Part shown: one piece after another, positions 46,585 through 59,269 of the stretch | Layout: every line of letters starts with the position of its first letter | Numbering within the stretch: position 1 is the stretch's first letter | NCBI GenBank assembly: GCA_002964805.2 | Contig: PUDQ02000001.1 | Coordinates: 8,146,001 to 8,210,000, forward strand | Direction of reading: 5' to 3' | Length of the DNA: 64,000 nucleotides | Source of the DNA: Trametes villosa | Lineage: Eukaryota > Basidiomycota > Agaricomycetes > Polyporales > Polyporaceae | Translations under genes and position numbers: made by a program | Notes under the pieces: model-generated | Seen by the model: only the letters and a program-made list of their open reading frames with translations | What the model was told of the DNA's origin: nothing | The model's database searches: none

Positions 46585-47714
46585 TCGTCTATGGTGTTCG
46601 GCGGTATTGGTGTTCCTCTACTATGGGTTTCTTTCTTGAGTATAGATATCGGGGTGACACAGTGTCATTACTGGCGAATGCGGCTATCCTTGAGGGAGAT
46701 GGCGATAATTTCTGCACTCTGGCGGACCCCAGAGAACTTAAGGTTCGAGATTTCGAGAGTTCGACGCCCCTGGCGAATGCTCGGGGGGCTGGCGTGAACA
46801 CATGCAGCTCAGCGCGTCTACATCCGCAGTTCAGCCACTAGCTGTGCGTAAACATCCCCGGATATCGGAAGCTATAGAGGATCAGCACAAGGCTCGGAAT
46901 TACGTCGACGCGGAATGCCTCTTACGTCGAGTTGTAGCCCGCCTCCAGGCTCAGGACAGCGATCTTCGGTTTCGTGTGAGCACAACCAATGATTTCAAAC
47001 ACCAGGGGGCCGTATCGGGGATCGGGACTATGTGTCCCTGGGGAGTACACGAAACGTGGTGCAGCGTGTCCGTCACGGCAGGTTGGTCTACTCTCACGTT
47101 GTTAGATTTACTTAAGCTGAGGCTGAGAAGGCAGTACTGACCTCACGCCTTTCCATGAAGTTGATCATCGCTGTGATAGCATGGAAGGCCCGCTGGACGG
47201 TTCTGGATTTTCCGTTGACGATATGCGGATGCGCGAACTTGAAGGCACAAAGCCGGGTTGTGGTGTAGGGCGATCTCACCACTGTCATAGTCGGGAAACT
47301 GGCGGGTGAAGGATCTGGGACAAGGCCCAGGCTAAGACGGCTAGGCACATAGAGTCACTTCCCTCCGCGGGTGCCTTCGGGTTCACAGGCAAGCGGTCTC
47401 CGCGCTTCAGTGAGTAATTGACGGAAGGCTGGAACTGGACGGATGAACGGGCCAGCGGCGAAGAAGCCTGGGTAGACCGATATTTGAGTAGTATTTGCGT
47501 AGCTCGCATAGCGTAGCATGGTGTGTAGAATGAGAGACCAACGGCAAGTCGGCGAGAGCTTGCAGGAGTAAGAACGAGAACCGTGATGTCGGCGGGGGCA
47601 GCATACCCACAAGCGCCCGCTCGCACCAGAAATGCCGAGCACAGCCACTCAAATCTGTTCAGCGCTGATACTGGACGCGTTCTTTCGGGCTCTGCGTGCC
47701 TTGACCCTCACAAA
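46585..47714. other. Long intergenic region with faint minus-strand coding signal
   Basis: 1.1 kb. Two partly overlapping minus-strand stretches (47519-47355 and about 47290-47130) look protein-like but cannot be joined into a gene by eye; see the findings. The rest holds nothing I can support. Confidence 0.35.
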
Positions 47715-48781
47715 ATGCCGTCGACTGACCCTCGTTTCGCTGCTCTCGCCGACCCTGAATTCGCGGAGGAATCCAATGGCGGGCCTTCCGGCTCTCACAC
47801 TCACGATGAAGACGGGAACGACCATTCCGACGCCGAATCCGGGGGAGACGGGGGCTCCGATGCGGATAGTGGGTCGGGTTCTGAGGGCGAGGAAGGAGAG
47901 GACGAGGAGGACGACAGCAACGGCCTAGGGAAGGGCATGGACCCCAGTGGCTTTGCCGGGCCATCCCAGAAGGTTGTCAAACCCCTTACGCCCGAAGCAC
48001 TCGCAGCATTCAAGGCTGCACAAGACAAGGCGGGCGTCGTCTACATATCGCGAATACCGCCGGGGATGCGACCTGCAAAGGTGCGCCATCTCATGAGCGC
48101 GTATGGAGAGATCGGGAGGGTGTACTTGCAGCAAGAGGGTGCGTGTTATCCCATTCACACTCACGTTCACAGTACTTACACGGTACTGCAGACGCGAAAC
48201 GGGCGTACCTCCGGCGCAAATATACCTCAACGAAGAAGGCGCATTACACTGAGGGTTGGGTGGAGTTCAAGGACAAGCGCGTTGCACGGTCGGTCGCGGA
48301 GATGTTGAATGCGCAACCAATCGGGGGCAAGAAGGGCTCTCGGTGGCGGGACGACGTCTGGACTATGAAGTACTTGCCCAAGTTCAAGTGGAACATGCTC
48401 ACGGAACAAATCGGTGAGATACTCTCGCGCTCCTATCCTGTCAGTCTCTAACCCTTGGTCCCAGCACACGAAGCCGCTGTGCACCAGGCTCAGCTCCGCA
48501 ACGAGCTTTCTCAGTCGCGGAAGGAGCAGCGGGAATATCTCAAGAACGTCGAGCTTGCGCGTGTCTTGGACAAGCGCGCGGGGCGGAAACGGAAGATTGC
48601 CGAGGGCGGGGAAGATACGCAGGAGGGAGCCACGACGGAGGAGAGACCGCCGAAGGTTTCAAAGAGGGATGCTGCACCGAAAAGCGCGCCTGTGAAGGAG
48701 CCGCGGAAGAAGCCCAAGCCTGCCGAACCACGGCCAGAGGCTGAGGCGCAGCTGAAGTCGGTCTTGGGTAGCATATTCTAG
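47715..48781 (+). CDS. ESF2: Pre-rRNA processing protein ESF2/ABT1
   Basis: The N-terminus is acidic ([14 protein letters not shown]), followed by [23 protein letters not shown] with [13 protein letters not shown], an RRM start. Splicing leads to [40 protein letters not shown], and [30 protein letters not shown], signatures of the family. The C-terminal half has helices [21 protein letters not shown], then a basic tail (KRKIAEG...KKPKPAE). Family knowledge: Esf2 works with Dbp8 in the nucleolus in 18S rRNA maturation. Two introns; the upstream in-frame ATG at 47583 is unlikely because its extension has no match in the family. Stop at 48779-48781. Confidence 0.9.
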
Positions 48782-49128
48782 CATGTATCGGGTCGTTGTG
48801 CAATTCCATGTACCCGTTTTCATACGGTCGCAGAGGATGTGCGAAGTGAGGTGATGACAGATGGGCAGACGTGTCTCAGACGAAGTCATTCGGGCGGAGC
48901 TTGAAAGCGGGGCAGGCAGGCCGCGAAAGCGCTGCTCGTTGTTGGACAGCGCGAACACAGTGGGCCTGCCTCAGCGAGCACTGAGAACCCGGTGCTCGTC
49001 GTTGTGTCGCGATCTCAAGAGGTCTGTGTCTCCATCATGCTCGCCTGCTTTCCCTTGACCGCTTTCATGACCAGTCTTCGCTCAACCGCTTCTCTTTTCC
49101 CTCTCTCTTCAGCTTCTATCCTCTGAAC
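48782..49128. other. Intergenic, ARS2 promoter
   Basis: 347 bases between two plus-strand genes. A C/T-rich leader (49088-49125) precedes the ATG. No TATA box. Confidence 0.4.
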
Positions 49129-52100
49129 ATGTCGTCTTGGTCCTCTGCTTATCCTCCTCCCCCGCCTCGCGGGCGGTCGCGTTCTCGTTCTCCTTACCGT
49201 GGGGGCGGCTACCCTCCTAGGTCGTCGTACCCGGACGGAGGGTACTCCCAGGATCCCTACCGGGCTGATTGGGAGGCGTATGATAGGGATAGGGCGTGGG
49301 CCAACTACGAGCGCGAGCGGGCTGCATACGAGTATGGACGACGTCCACGGAGTCGTAGTCCCCCCGGCGACGAAGGTACGTACATTCAACCCCTGCGACA
49401 TGCGTCCTAGGATCACTCAGCCTTCGTGTCGCTGCAGGCGGGCGCAAGCGCCGACGCTCATTGTCACCCTGGGAGCGAGACCGGTACGAGCCTAGGCCCC
49501 GGTATAACGACGACTACGGTATGGATTTCGCTCCCGCATGGTTATATGCCACTTACCTGGTGTCAGATGCTCACTCTCGAGGGGGCTATGGTTATGAACG
49601 CGGCCCGTATCCGCCCCCGCCACCATACGGCTCTAATAGGCGCGCTGCTCCGCCGGATCCCCACACCTTCGACTACCCTGCGACTTTGAAGCAGTACGCG
49701 GAATGGTTCCGTTATTACTACCCTCAGCAAGCTATGGAGGAGGACAATGCCGACAAGGCTGCCGAGCAGGAGGCGGGCGATGGCAGCAAGCCTCGCAACG
49801 GCATCAGGTCGCGCTGGGAGAAGTACAAGAAGGATTTTGCTGCCCAGCAGGTTCGTTAGGCTGGGGTCTGCTGCGTACATGATGAGACTAATAACGCATT
49901 TATGCAGCTCCAACGCATGTTCGAGCACCACAGGAAGTCACCTTGGTTCTCCGAGAAGTACGACCCGGCACCTGAATTCCAAGCGATGCGCACGCGTGTG
50001 CGGAAGTTCGGCTGGCGTGGGAGGATGGACGCGTTTATCTCCGATCTGGAGTCTGGTACCTTCGACCCGGACTTCAGCGAGCCTGCGCCGGAGGCTTCCC
50101 CCGTGAAGGAGAACGCCAACGGCGAGGGGAGCGCCACCAACGGCGCGTCTGGTGATGCGAACACTGCCGAAGACGTCAAGCCAACCATTCCCGCCGCGGG
50201 CGCTGAGGAGGACATGCAGTTCAACGTCGAGGCGGAGGAGGACGGTGGCGACAACGACGCGAACCGTGGTGGCGACAAGAACAGGCGTCCCGTCACCAAC
50301 CGCGGGGAGGAGGTCGCGGTTCCGCCCGAGGGCAACCAGATCATGATTCGCACTATCCCCCCTGACATTGGGCGTGCTAAGCTCGAGGAGGTATGTGAAG
50401 CGTACTTGGTCGGCCCGCCCTAGCTTGAAGCTAACTTGGGGATTAGTCCATACGCAAGCTTCCCGGCTTCATTTACCTGGCGCTCGGAGATCCGCTGCAG
50501 AAGCGGAACTACTACCGCGCCGGCTGGATCAAGTTTAGCGACGACGCCGACATGCCCTCTATTATGGCAGACTTGTCGGAGAAGAAGGTATGTCTGTGAC
50601 ATCGTGCGACGCGCACGGTCGCTCACTGCCATAATAGATCGAAGGCTTCAAGCTCCATGTCTCTCACATCACCAAGCCGTTCGTTACGCGCGTGCGCTAC
50701 ACGCCTGAAGTGGCGAGTAAGCCCGATCGGCTAGCGAAGGACCTTGAGAACGCCAAGAAGCTCGCTTCTCTTCTTGAGGAGGAGTACGTGAAGCTCCGGA
50801 AGGCCAAGGTGGACGAAAAGCCCAAGGACAGCGCGGAACCCTCCGCCAGTGCGAACGGCGAGAAGACCGAGGTGCCCGTCGAGGATACTCCCATGGGCGA
50901 CTCCACCGCGGACGCGGAAGACCCAGAGCCCAGGGAAATGGGTAGCGAGGCGGTGGAGAGACGCGTCGAGAAGGTGTTAGCAGACCTCCACGAACAGGGA
51001 GCTGTGGATACCAGCGACGAGAAGGCCCTGGAGGCGAAGAGGGTACGCCCGCGCCCACTCATTTCCGTACGACTGCTGACGCGCTTGGTGCAGACGGTGA
51101 TAGCGTTGGACTTGTACCTGGCCTATCTTCGAGCTGCCTTCAACACATGCTACTACTGCGCAGTTGTTACAGACCATGTAGAAGAATTGCAGCGGAAGTG
51201 TGTGAAGCACGTGAGAAAGCCCTTGTCGAAGATGTTGCTGCAAGAGGTGCAGGCTGAGGCTCAGAAGGCTGAGAAAGACCCCAAAGTTGAGGAGGGTACC
51301 GAGGCCGCGAAGGAGAAGGAAGTGACCGTCGTCAAGGAGAGGCCCGCCGAAAACCGCGACTGGAAGCGGAACGGTATGTCGATCTTTCTGCGCGCGCCAC
51401 AAGTCAAGCTGACCGTTATTAGACGAGCGCTGGCTTGAGTGGCTTGATTCGAAGGTCGCCCTGCTTATCAACCGGGACGGCGTCGATCCCCGCGACTACG
51501 GCGGGAAGAGCTACGAGGAGTACGTATCGTGTGAGCGCATAGATGAACGGGCTTGCTGAATGTTGTTGCAGGGAGTTGTCTCGTGCTTGCGAGCCCTTCA
51601 TCAAGCAGGAGGACGAGAGCAAGTTCCGCTGCAAGACGTGCCAGAAGCTCTTCAAGGCCACGTCTTTCGTCGAGAAGCACATCGCGAACAAGCACGCGGA
51701 CCTGATCAAGCAGCTCGACGAGGTATGTATCGGTCTTCTGCCGTTATGTCGAGTGTACTCACGCCAGTGGCTAGATTCCGTTCTTCAACAACTTCGCGCT
51801 CGATCCTCACCGAATACAACCATTCGCGCACCCTCCTCAACCGGTCGGGTCGAGCCAACCTCCCCCTCCACAGGCGTACGGCCTCCAGGGTCCTGCGTAC
51901 CCTGCAGACTTCGCACGGCAACCTCCTCCATACCACGCTTATCCCGGCTATCCACCTCACCCGGGCTACTGGGATCCCTATGCGTATCAGTACGGCGGCG
52001 CATACCCAGCACCGCCTCAGCGTCGGGATGAGAGTGTCTCCGGACGCCCCCTCGTGGCCAGAATCGGCGGGTTCGAGCAGTCCGTTGAGACGCCCCTTGT

Positions 52101-52305
52101 CCCCGCATCCGCAGGGCTTCCTGCGAAGCCCGCGGCCTCGATGGACCTTGGTCTTGGAGCGCGGCGTGGTCGCGGTGGCCCCGGTGGGCCCTCGCCTCCA
52201 CCGCCTCCGGACGTCAAGGAAGATCCTCGGGCACAGGCGGGCAAGAAGGTCAGCTACATCGACGTGGACCGGGTGGCGGAGGGCGATGTGGAGTTGACGT
52301 ACTAG
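49129..52305 (+). CDS. ARS2: ARS2/SERRATE-type zinc-finger RNA effector
   Basis: The N-terminus is Arg/Ser/Tyr-rich (GRSRSRSPYRGGGYPP), like SERRATE/ARS2. The conserved middle is YPATLKQYAEWFRYYYP, then FFEHHR-type LQRMFEHHRKSPWFSEKYDP, MIRTIPPDIGRAKLEEV, GFIYLALGDPLQKRNYYRAGW and KIEGFKLHVSHITKPF. A C2H2 zinc finger follows (RCKTCQKLFKATSFVEKHIANKH) and then a Pro/Gly-rich C-terminal arm. Several introns, one interrupting the acidic insert. Family knowledge: ARS2 binds the cap-binding complex and directs nuclear transcripts to processing or decay; the fission yeast homolog is Pir2. The 50 or so residues before the finger contain an unusually long Glu/Lys-rich linker. Length near 900 residues, typical. 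Confidence 0.9.
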
Positions 52306-52983
52306 TTCTTGTAATATTGTCGCTATGTATGTGCATTCGCTTTTTTGTTAGGCTTTCAGATCCAGACACCGTACACGTCCCGCATCCTTCTGCGCATCTC
52401 CAGACCCCCTCGTTGTCGTACTGCCACAATGGACACCCCCGCTTACCCCTTAATGTTCGCGTGTGCAGTCTGCTCCCGGGGTCATCTCCGCACGGACACG
52501 CTGCTTCGGCGTGTGGGATAAGGACGATCTAAGCGTGGCAGGCTTCTGCGCCTGCGGTGAGGAGTTTTATATACGGCCGATGGTGGCTAGGCCCGTTGCG
52601 CGACCCCCGATGAATCAATCATTTTTCGCCCTTGCTGCGTGCTGTTCCTGACCCCGCCGTGTTCGTGGAGACGAGTGCGGGACCCGGGTTGGCCGTTCGC
52701 GCGCTGAAGACGACTCGGACGCCTCTGCAACTCCTCCGACGCTGTTGTCGCCTGTTTGTGACGCGCACGCCCGCTTCGGAGCGCAAGCAACGGTCACGGC
52801 TCTTCCGCCTGCCAGGTCCCCGCTCTTTCCTGCGGCCTCCTTGCCGACCCCGTCTCCCTCGTCTTCCTCGCCGTCTGTCCTGCTCTCTTCGCTTTTCGTC
52901 CTTTCTCGCTTGTCTTTCACCACTCGCGTTTCTGCGTCGTAGGAGCCTGCTGGACGGACCCGCCTCCCTCGTGGCCGCCGCCC
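52306..52983. other. Intergenic, SSK1 promoter
   Basis: 678 bases. A TATA-like TTATATAC is at 52567-52574 and a C/T-rich leader at 52850-52920. The distance from the TATA-like site to the ATG suggests a long 5' UTR or a different core promoter. Nothing else is seen. Confidence 0.4.
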
Positions 52984-55900
52984 ATGTCCGGAACGAGGCT
53001 GCCTACAGTTCGCCTTCCCGCTCTCGTTGCAGGCCAAGGCGTGGACGACGAGGGCGCAGAGGCTGTCGTGGTCGAGCTCACGTCGTCAAACAGGTTTGGC
53101 ATCGCATGGCCCGCCGAACCGCCCCCGCACATGTCCGCGCCCGCGGAACGCCCCGCTGCGGTACCCCTCAGCTCCTCAGAGGGCGAGACGGACATCTCCG
53201 AGGAGGAGCCCAGCGACAAGGAGCGGAAGCCGGCGCGCACGGAGGAGAGCGACGACTCCGAGTTCGTGACCCCCACGAACCATCTGAACTCTGACCGGGA
53301 TCCGATGGAGCAGGCTGGAGAGACTCCCGCCATCCCCAGGATCTCGAGGGCGCTGTCGATGCCGCTGCCATCGCAACTGGGTCCCTTCCAGCATCCGCGC
53401 AAGTTTCCGTACCCCAGCTCCTCCGACACGCCGCTCGCGCTCGAGCCGGCTGGGGAACCGGCGCACCTCGAGGAGCTTTCGCTGGAGCTGGCCGACTCCG
53501 TCCAGATGGTCATTCAGACGTTGCTTCAGCTCTCTCCCCCTCAAGTGCTGGACCCTGCAAAGGAGCAGTTCTCGGCATGCTCGCTCTCAATACCCACGCC
53601 TTCGGTGTCCGCGATGTCCATGAAGAACCTTAACTATATGTCGGCCAACATGTCCACTTTCAGCGTGGATCCTGCGGCCTCGACGACTATTGGACGCCCA
53701 AAACTGGAGAGTAGGTCCCACAGCGCGGTCGACTTCGACGTTGCGGAGATGTTGCAGAGCGTCGGAGACGCGCTTAGCGGGGTCGCGGCCCAGGCGGGCG
53801 TGGACTTGGTGCTGTTCCACGATGACCTTGGCATGCGACACATCGCTGTGAAGGGTGACGAGAGCGGTCTGTCCTATACCCTTTCCCATGTGAGCCTGGA
53901 ACGTCTGCCGCACACGTTGAACAGGTTACTCAACCTTCATATTAGGTACTTCGCCAGATCATCAGCGTCGCGAAACACGGTGACAGCATAGAGGTCGGCC
54001 TATTTATCGACAGCGCAAAAGGTCCCCTTCGTTCTCCTTCGCCAGGTCTAGGGCCGCGGTCAAACTCCCCTCACTTTGAGACCGATGTGGGCCCTTTGCG
54101 CTGCAGCTTCCACGTCGCGCACAGGTTTGGCATGGCGGATCCGCCGCCTCCCCCGGATGACTCTGGTTTAGTTCGTCCCGAAGACGCGACATACGTTCCT
54201 CCTTCCCGCAATCATCCTTCCTTCAAAACGCTCCTCCTTCGCCGTCTTCTGCAACACGTCGATGCGCAGCTGGATGACACACCGACCAAGGGGACGTTTG
54301 TAGGGCGCTGTTGTGTGCTTGCCACCACTCTTGACCGCGGGTCCCCTTCAGTGGTGGATCCCGCCGTACACCTCTCCCCCGAAGACGCCGCCTACATCGG
54401 ATATCCCGCGGATATGCGGATAGCGCACGAGCCAACCCTGGAGGCTCTAACCCAGTTCGCGGAGTCGCTCAAAGGTCGGAAGGTCACGCTCATGGCTCAC
54501 TCCAAGGGTTCTTTTGCTCAGCATCTGACGAGCTACCTGACTGCCTGGGGCATGGACGTCAGCCACGTCTCTACGGAGCCCGACGCGGACGGTATGTCTG
54601 AAACGGGCGAGGCGAGCCCCAGCCACAAGTCGAGCTCCTCGCGGGAGGGTATCCCTGCGACCATCCCGGAGCAGACCACCGCGCCCGAGCCGCCTCCTGC
54701 TGGGTCGCCAACGTCGGCGGTCGACCCCTTCATCCTCATCGACGACGATGTCCCGGCGCTTCGTGCTCGGCTGGCGAAACTACGCACAGAGCAGGCTTAC
54801 CCCCTCCAGCTCCACTCGCGCAAACGTCCGTCTCTTGCGTCGAACCACAGGCCAAGATCATCTCCTCAGGTTGCTCGCGTGATCGGTATGACTGCTCAGA
54901 CGACACAGCTCGCGCCCCAGGTCGTCATCGTTCACTTCACGTCTTTGGCCAACTTCAAGCTCGTCAAGGACGCCGTCCAGTCGATGATGGTTCCCGGTAA
55001 CTCCTGGACACGGCTGCCGGAAGTCATTGTTGTCCCCAAGCCCGCAGGACCTCGCCGTATTCTGACGGCCCTGCACACTGCTGTGACGAAGCCTGTAGTC
55101 GACCCCTTCTTCGCGCCTATCGCAACGTCCCCGGTCAGCCCGAGCTTCCACCCAATGTCCCCGCTCTTCTCTATGCCTTCTTCGCAGCGTTCCCCCGGAG
55201 GCCGGTCGACTGGCAGCCTCCGGACAGGCTCCGACCGCTCGACGAGGTCACCCAAGGACGGCCTGGAATCCGTCAGTCTTGCGCCATCGTCGCCGCTTGG
55301 CATGTCCGACAACATCGAGTACTTCTCGGACGCGGCGTCCAAGCTGGGCAGCTCTCCTGCCTCTGGGCTGGTTATCCAGAGCCCGGACGGCCAGCCGGCT
55401 GGCATCTTCTTCCACCCAAAGGCCAAGGGCAAGAGCAATGCGGATCGCGGCCAGGCGGAGCAGTCCGGCTCGGGCGGACGGCCCAGGGGATCTAGCTACC
55501 GACGCTCGTCGGAGGACGAATCGAGGAGGGCACTTACCGTGACTCAAGCCGCCGAGGCCCACCGTCGGGGTACGCGCCTGCCCGTCACGCCCGAGGCGCC
55601 ACCGCCAGGTCCCATCTACGAAGTCGGCACGCCGAACGTGGCGGCTGGAAGCAAGCCCCGCCAGTCCTCGATCAGCGAGGCGGTCACCCTCGAGCCACGA
55701 CCCATCGTGACGTCGCCGACAGAGCCGCCGCCGTCCCAACCGCCGAAGCTCTCGAGGAGGACCAGCCAGCAGTCGGATCCGCGCCACAGCCCCCCGCTCT
55801 CGCCACAGACTCGGACGCCCGGAGCTTCCGTCGCGCGTCGGCCCTCCAAGCGACCGACAGCGGAGTCTGCGTCGTCGGCGCCGGCAGCCATCCCGAAGAA

Positions 55901-57263
55901 GGGCACGCGGGGGACGGAAAACAACATTGTGCCTCCTATAAGCGTTCTCATCGTCGACGGTGCGTCCCCTTTGCCCATTATTTTCTCTCATACTCCCATG
56001 TCAATTAAACTCTGCCGTCCCCAGATAATCCTATCAACCAAACCATCCTGTCTACGTTCATGAAGAAGAAGAAAATCAAGTACGACGTTGCGAAGAACGG
56101 AGAAGAGGCGGTCCAGAAGTGGCGGTCGGGCGGCTTCCATCTCATCCTGGTCAGTGTCAAGTATGCTCATAGCGTCTCTCGCGCTAACGCTTGTGGGAGC
56201 AGATGGACATCCAGATGCCCGTCATGGACGGTATACAGGCCACCAAGGAGATCCGGAGGATCGAGAAATCGAACGGCGTGGGAGGCTTCCCGTCTACGCC
56301 CCAGTCGGAGGGTCAGCAGACACCGTCGGAGGCGTCGACGACTTCGGATACACGGTCGACGTCGACGCCCTCGTACCGATCGTCTGTCATCATCGTCGCC
56401 CTAACCGCATCGTCGCTGCAGAGCGATCGCGTGGCGGCGCTTGCGGCGGGGTGCAACGACTTCCTCACGAAGCCGGTATCGCTCCACTGGCTGAACAACA
56501 AGATCATCGAGTGGGGCTCTATCAAGGCGCTGCAGATGTGGGCGGACATCCGTCCGGAAGTGGTCAGGAGCATCACGTCGGGACAGGCGGCTCAGGCCCG
56601 GACGGTCGCCAGCCGGCTGCACGTACCGGAAGGGCGGTCGACCCCCCTGGCCCCGCGGAGTCGCTCGCCGTCGCAGCCGCGCAGGTCTCCTCTGGACGCC
56701 GCCAAGGCGGCGGCGGAGTCGTTGTCGAAAGCTGACAGAAACCACGACCGCGCCCCCTCGACGAGTGCGAGTGATGAGGCGCCGCCGCTGCCGCCACCGA
56801 CGACGAACGGCCACAGCGAGGCTGAGCCGGCTCCTGCTGGTAAGAATAACGCGGAGCCTGAGGCATTTGCGCTGGAGATAACCTTGCCATTTGCAGCGCC
56901 TACTGCACCCGACGCACAAAGTGAAGCGCTTCCCGAGGCCCAGCCCGTGGAACAGGATGCCCGTACGTAGCCGTTGTGTCATGCCCACGCTTTATCGTTG
57001 ACCCGTCACGTCCAGCAGCACCAGCGGCGGAGGAACCTTCGTCGGCCCAGGTGTCTTCGCCCTCGGCATCGTCAGATGACCGGGAGTCGGGCGCGGTGTC
57101 CGAGCCCGCCGCACCATCGACGAGCAGTCCTGCTGCAGATCCCGAAGAGCAGCAGGCTCCCGCAGATGCAGACGAAGCCCCGGCCCCAGCCGCCGCCGCC
57201 GACGCCGACGCTGATGCGCCTGGCGACGCGAACGACCCACAGCCGCCGCCAGAGCCGCAATGA
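52984..57263 (+). CDS. SSK1: Response regulator SSK1
   Basis: A long Ser/Pro-rich N-terminus is spliced (HVLRQIISVAKHGDSIEVGL) into a conserved domain seen in basidiomycete Ssk1. The receiver domain lies near the C-terminus: SVLIVD|DNPINQTIL (an intron splits the acidic pair), MKKKKIKYDVAKNGEEAVQKW, MDIQMPVMDG with the phospho-aspartate, VIIVALTASS, and CNDFLTKPVS with the conserved lysine. All key residues are intact. Family knowledge: Ssk1 receives phosphate from the histidine kinase phosphorelay and activates the HOG MAP kinase cascade in osmotic and oxidative stress. An insert of about 36 residues lies between alpha 3 and beta 4. After the receiver is an acidic Pro/Ala-rich tail. About five introns. 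The ATG at 52984 is the first plausible start. Confidence 0.92.
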
Positions 57264-59269
57264 CGGTACGGGGCGACCTTTGGGCTGTTTGCATGGTTTG
57301 CACTCCCATTCGTGATACCTTTCTTGCCAAAGGTCGCCGGGTTCTTTCGCAAATTCTTCTGACATTGCCGCCGCTTCCCTCTTTCATGACCGGACGTTCT
57401 CACGGGGTACTCTGTCGTCTTTTCGTGTCCTTTTCCTCCTCGGGGCGTTTTCTCTTGGGTTAACGTGTGTCGATCTGGGTTTCGTGCGCCGTCCCTGCTC
57501 CTGCTCGTGCTACACGTCCGTCCGTTTGGGTCCGCATCCCTCGTATACCTCGCATTCGTTCCGGTTTAGTGTATTCACTGTCAGCAACAACATTCACGAT
57601 CTTGCTACGCACGCCCTTCTCCTCCTCCACCCCTCCTCCGCCTCCCCCACTCCCCTTCTCCTCGCCGTCATTAACGAAACGCCATGCCCTTCCCAGCTCG
57701 ACGCCTCCGGAATCGCATTCCGCCTGTGGCGCCCGTCTCGTTCCGCCCGTCCCCTCCCCCTTCCTGGTTGTGAAGATATGCTGTATCATACGAGGTCGCT
57801 TACCTAGCATATTCACGTCTACTAGACACATATATCCATACACGAAGATATATCATTATCCCTACCTGTCCTGTTCTGCTGCCGAATACACCTGGCGTTG
57901 CACGGTTGTAGCAATCAGACATCCGTTCGAAGTCGGGGCCAAGAACGAGGGATCAGCACACGCGAAGCGCGCTGGGAGCTGTCTGCATTAGATCTCCTGC
58001 ATCTCCGCGGCGTTAGGCTCACGAAGAGTGGGGTTCGTCGGGTGAGGCTGCAGACCCTGAGAGCGGCCCAGAGATTCCTGCGCGTCGAGACATGTCGTGC
58101 TGGAGTCACGGATGGGATTGAACGGGCAGGAGGGGCTGGAGTGCGGGGTGGGAGGGGCTGAGTCACGGCGATGACACACGGGCGCAACGCTCGCGGGAAT
58201 CGAGGTGCGGGCCTGGGAGCAGGAGCCGTCGGCCCCTCGGCACGTCGCGTGGCGTGCAATATCACGGCGGTCGAAGCGGCTGTGCTGCGCGCGGTCTCGT
58301 GGGTCGCGCAGGACGCGCGAAGCCCGCCCGGCCTTCCTATCGCGGCGGTCAGCGGTGATGAACGCGGGCGTGAGGACGCGCGGGCTCGCGCTGGGGGGCC
58401 GCCGGCGCGCTGGGAGCGTTCCACCAGAACGCGCGCGGGGAAGGCGAAGGCGGCGCGAGAATGGGGTGCGCGCGGGAGGCCCGGGGTGCGAAGCCTCGCC
58501 GTCCTTCGCGGGATGATGCGCGCGATTCTCGAGGGGGTGGGACGCGCGCGGGTGTCGCTGTCAGGCCGCGAGCGTGACACGGTGCGGGCGTGGCGACTGG
58601 CGAGCCGCGCGCAGCGGGCGCTGTGCGCGTCGACGATGTGAAATCAGGGATGGCCCGTGTTGTCGGCAGGACCGGAGTTGCGAGGGCGGCTGGGGAGGCG
58701 CGCGCGGCTGCTCGCGCCACGAGGCGGCGTGCTAAACAGGAACAAGGCCGGCCTGGGGGGCGCCATGGCCAGAGCGGGGTGGTGTTGTAAATACAACGGC
58801 GGGGCGCGAAGCGGAAAGCCGCCGAGGATATCTTTGGGCATCGCGGGTGCGCGGTGGGCGCGGGAGGGGCGCGACGCGGCAGGCGAGGGCGGGGCCCCTG
58901 TCGCGGGGGTCGCGCAAACGTTCGCGGGGGCAGAGGCGGCTGGGGGAGGACGGGGGAGGCGCGTGTGGGCGGGATGATCTGCGATGAGCAAAGCGCAAAT
59001 GTTCGCGGAGGGCTGTTTGGCTCCCGGGTCTGAGTTCTGAGTGGGGCGGAGATCTAATCTGATCGCACGCCTCGGCCTGATCGCATTCCCATTATCGGCT
59101 GCACAATCTAGCGGAGCGTGTCGGACCCGGGGGATCAGCTCTCAGCTCGTCTTCAGCCCGCACGCGCACCTCTTTCTCGTCCGCTCCTCCACCTCCTCCC
59201 CTCCCTGCCCGGCCCCCCCTGCCGCCCCCGCGCACGCCCCAGTGCGTCCAGGCACTCCCTGCAGCAGCC
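57264..59269. other. Long GC-rich region upstream of KDM3-type gene
   Basis: 2 kb without a supported gene. The first 600 bases should be the SSK1 3' end. From about 58000 to 58990 the plus strand is strongly G-rich with many CpG, then switches to C/T-rich (59130-59260) just before the ATG. Open frames up to 221 codons are Arg/Pro-rich artefacts. See the findings. Confidence 0.45.

Noticed and set aside
55248..55991. 247-codon minus-strand frame inside SSK1
   Set aside because: Antisense shadow of a GC-rich coding region.
57915..58580. 221-codon minus-strand open frame
   Set aside because: Arg/Pro/Ala-rich composition follows from GC-rich DNA; no domain, no splice pattern.
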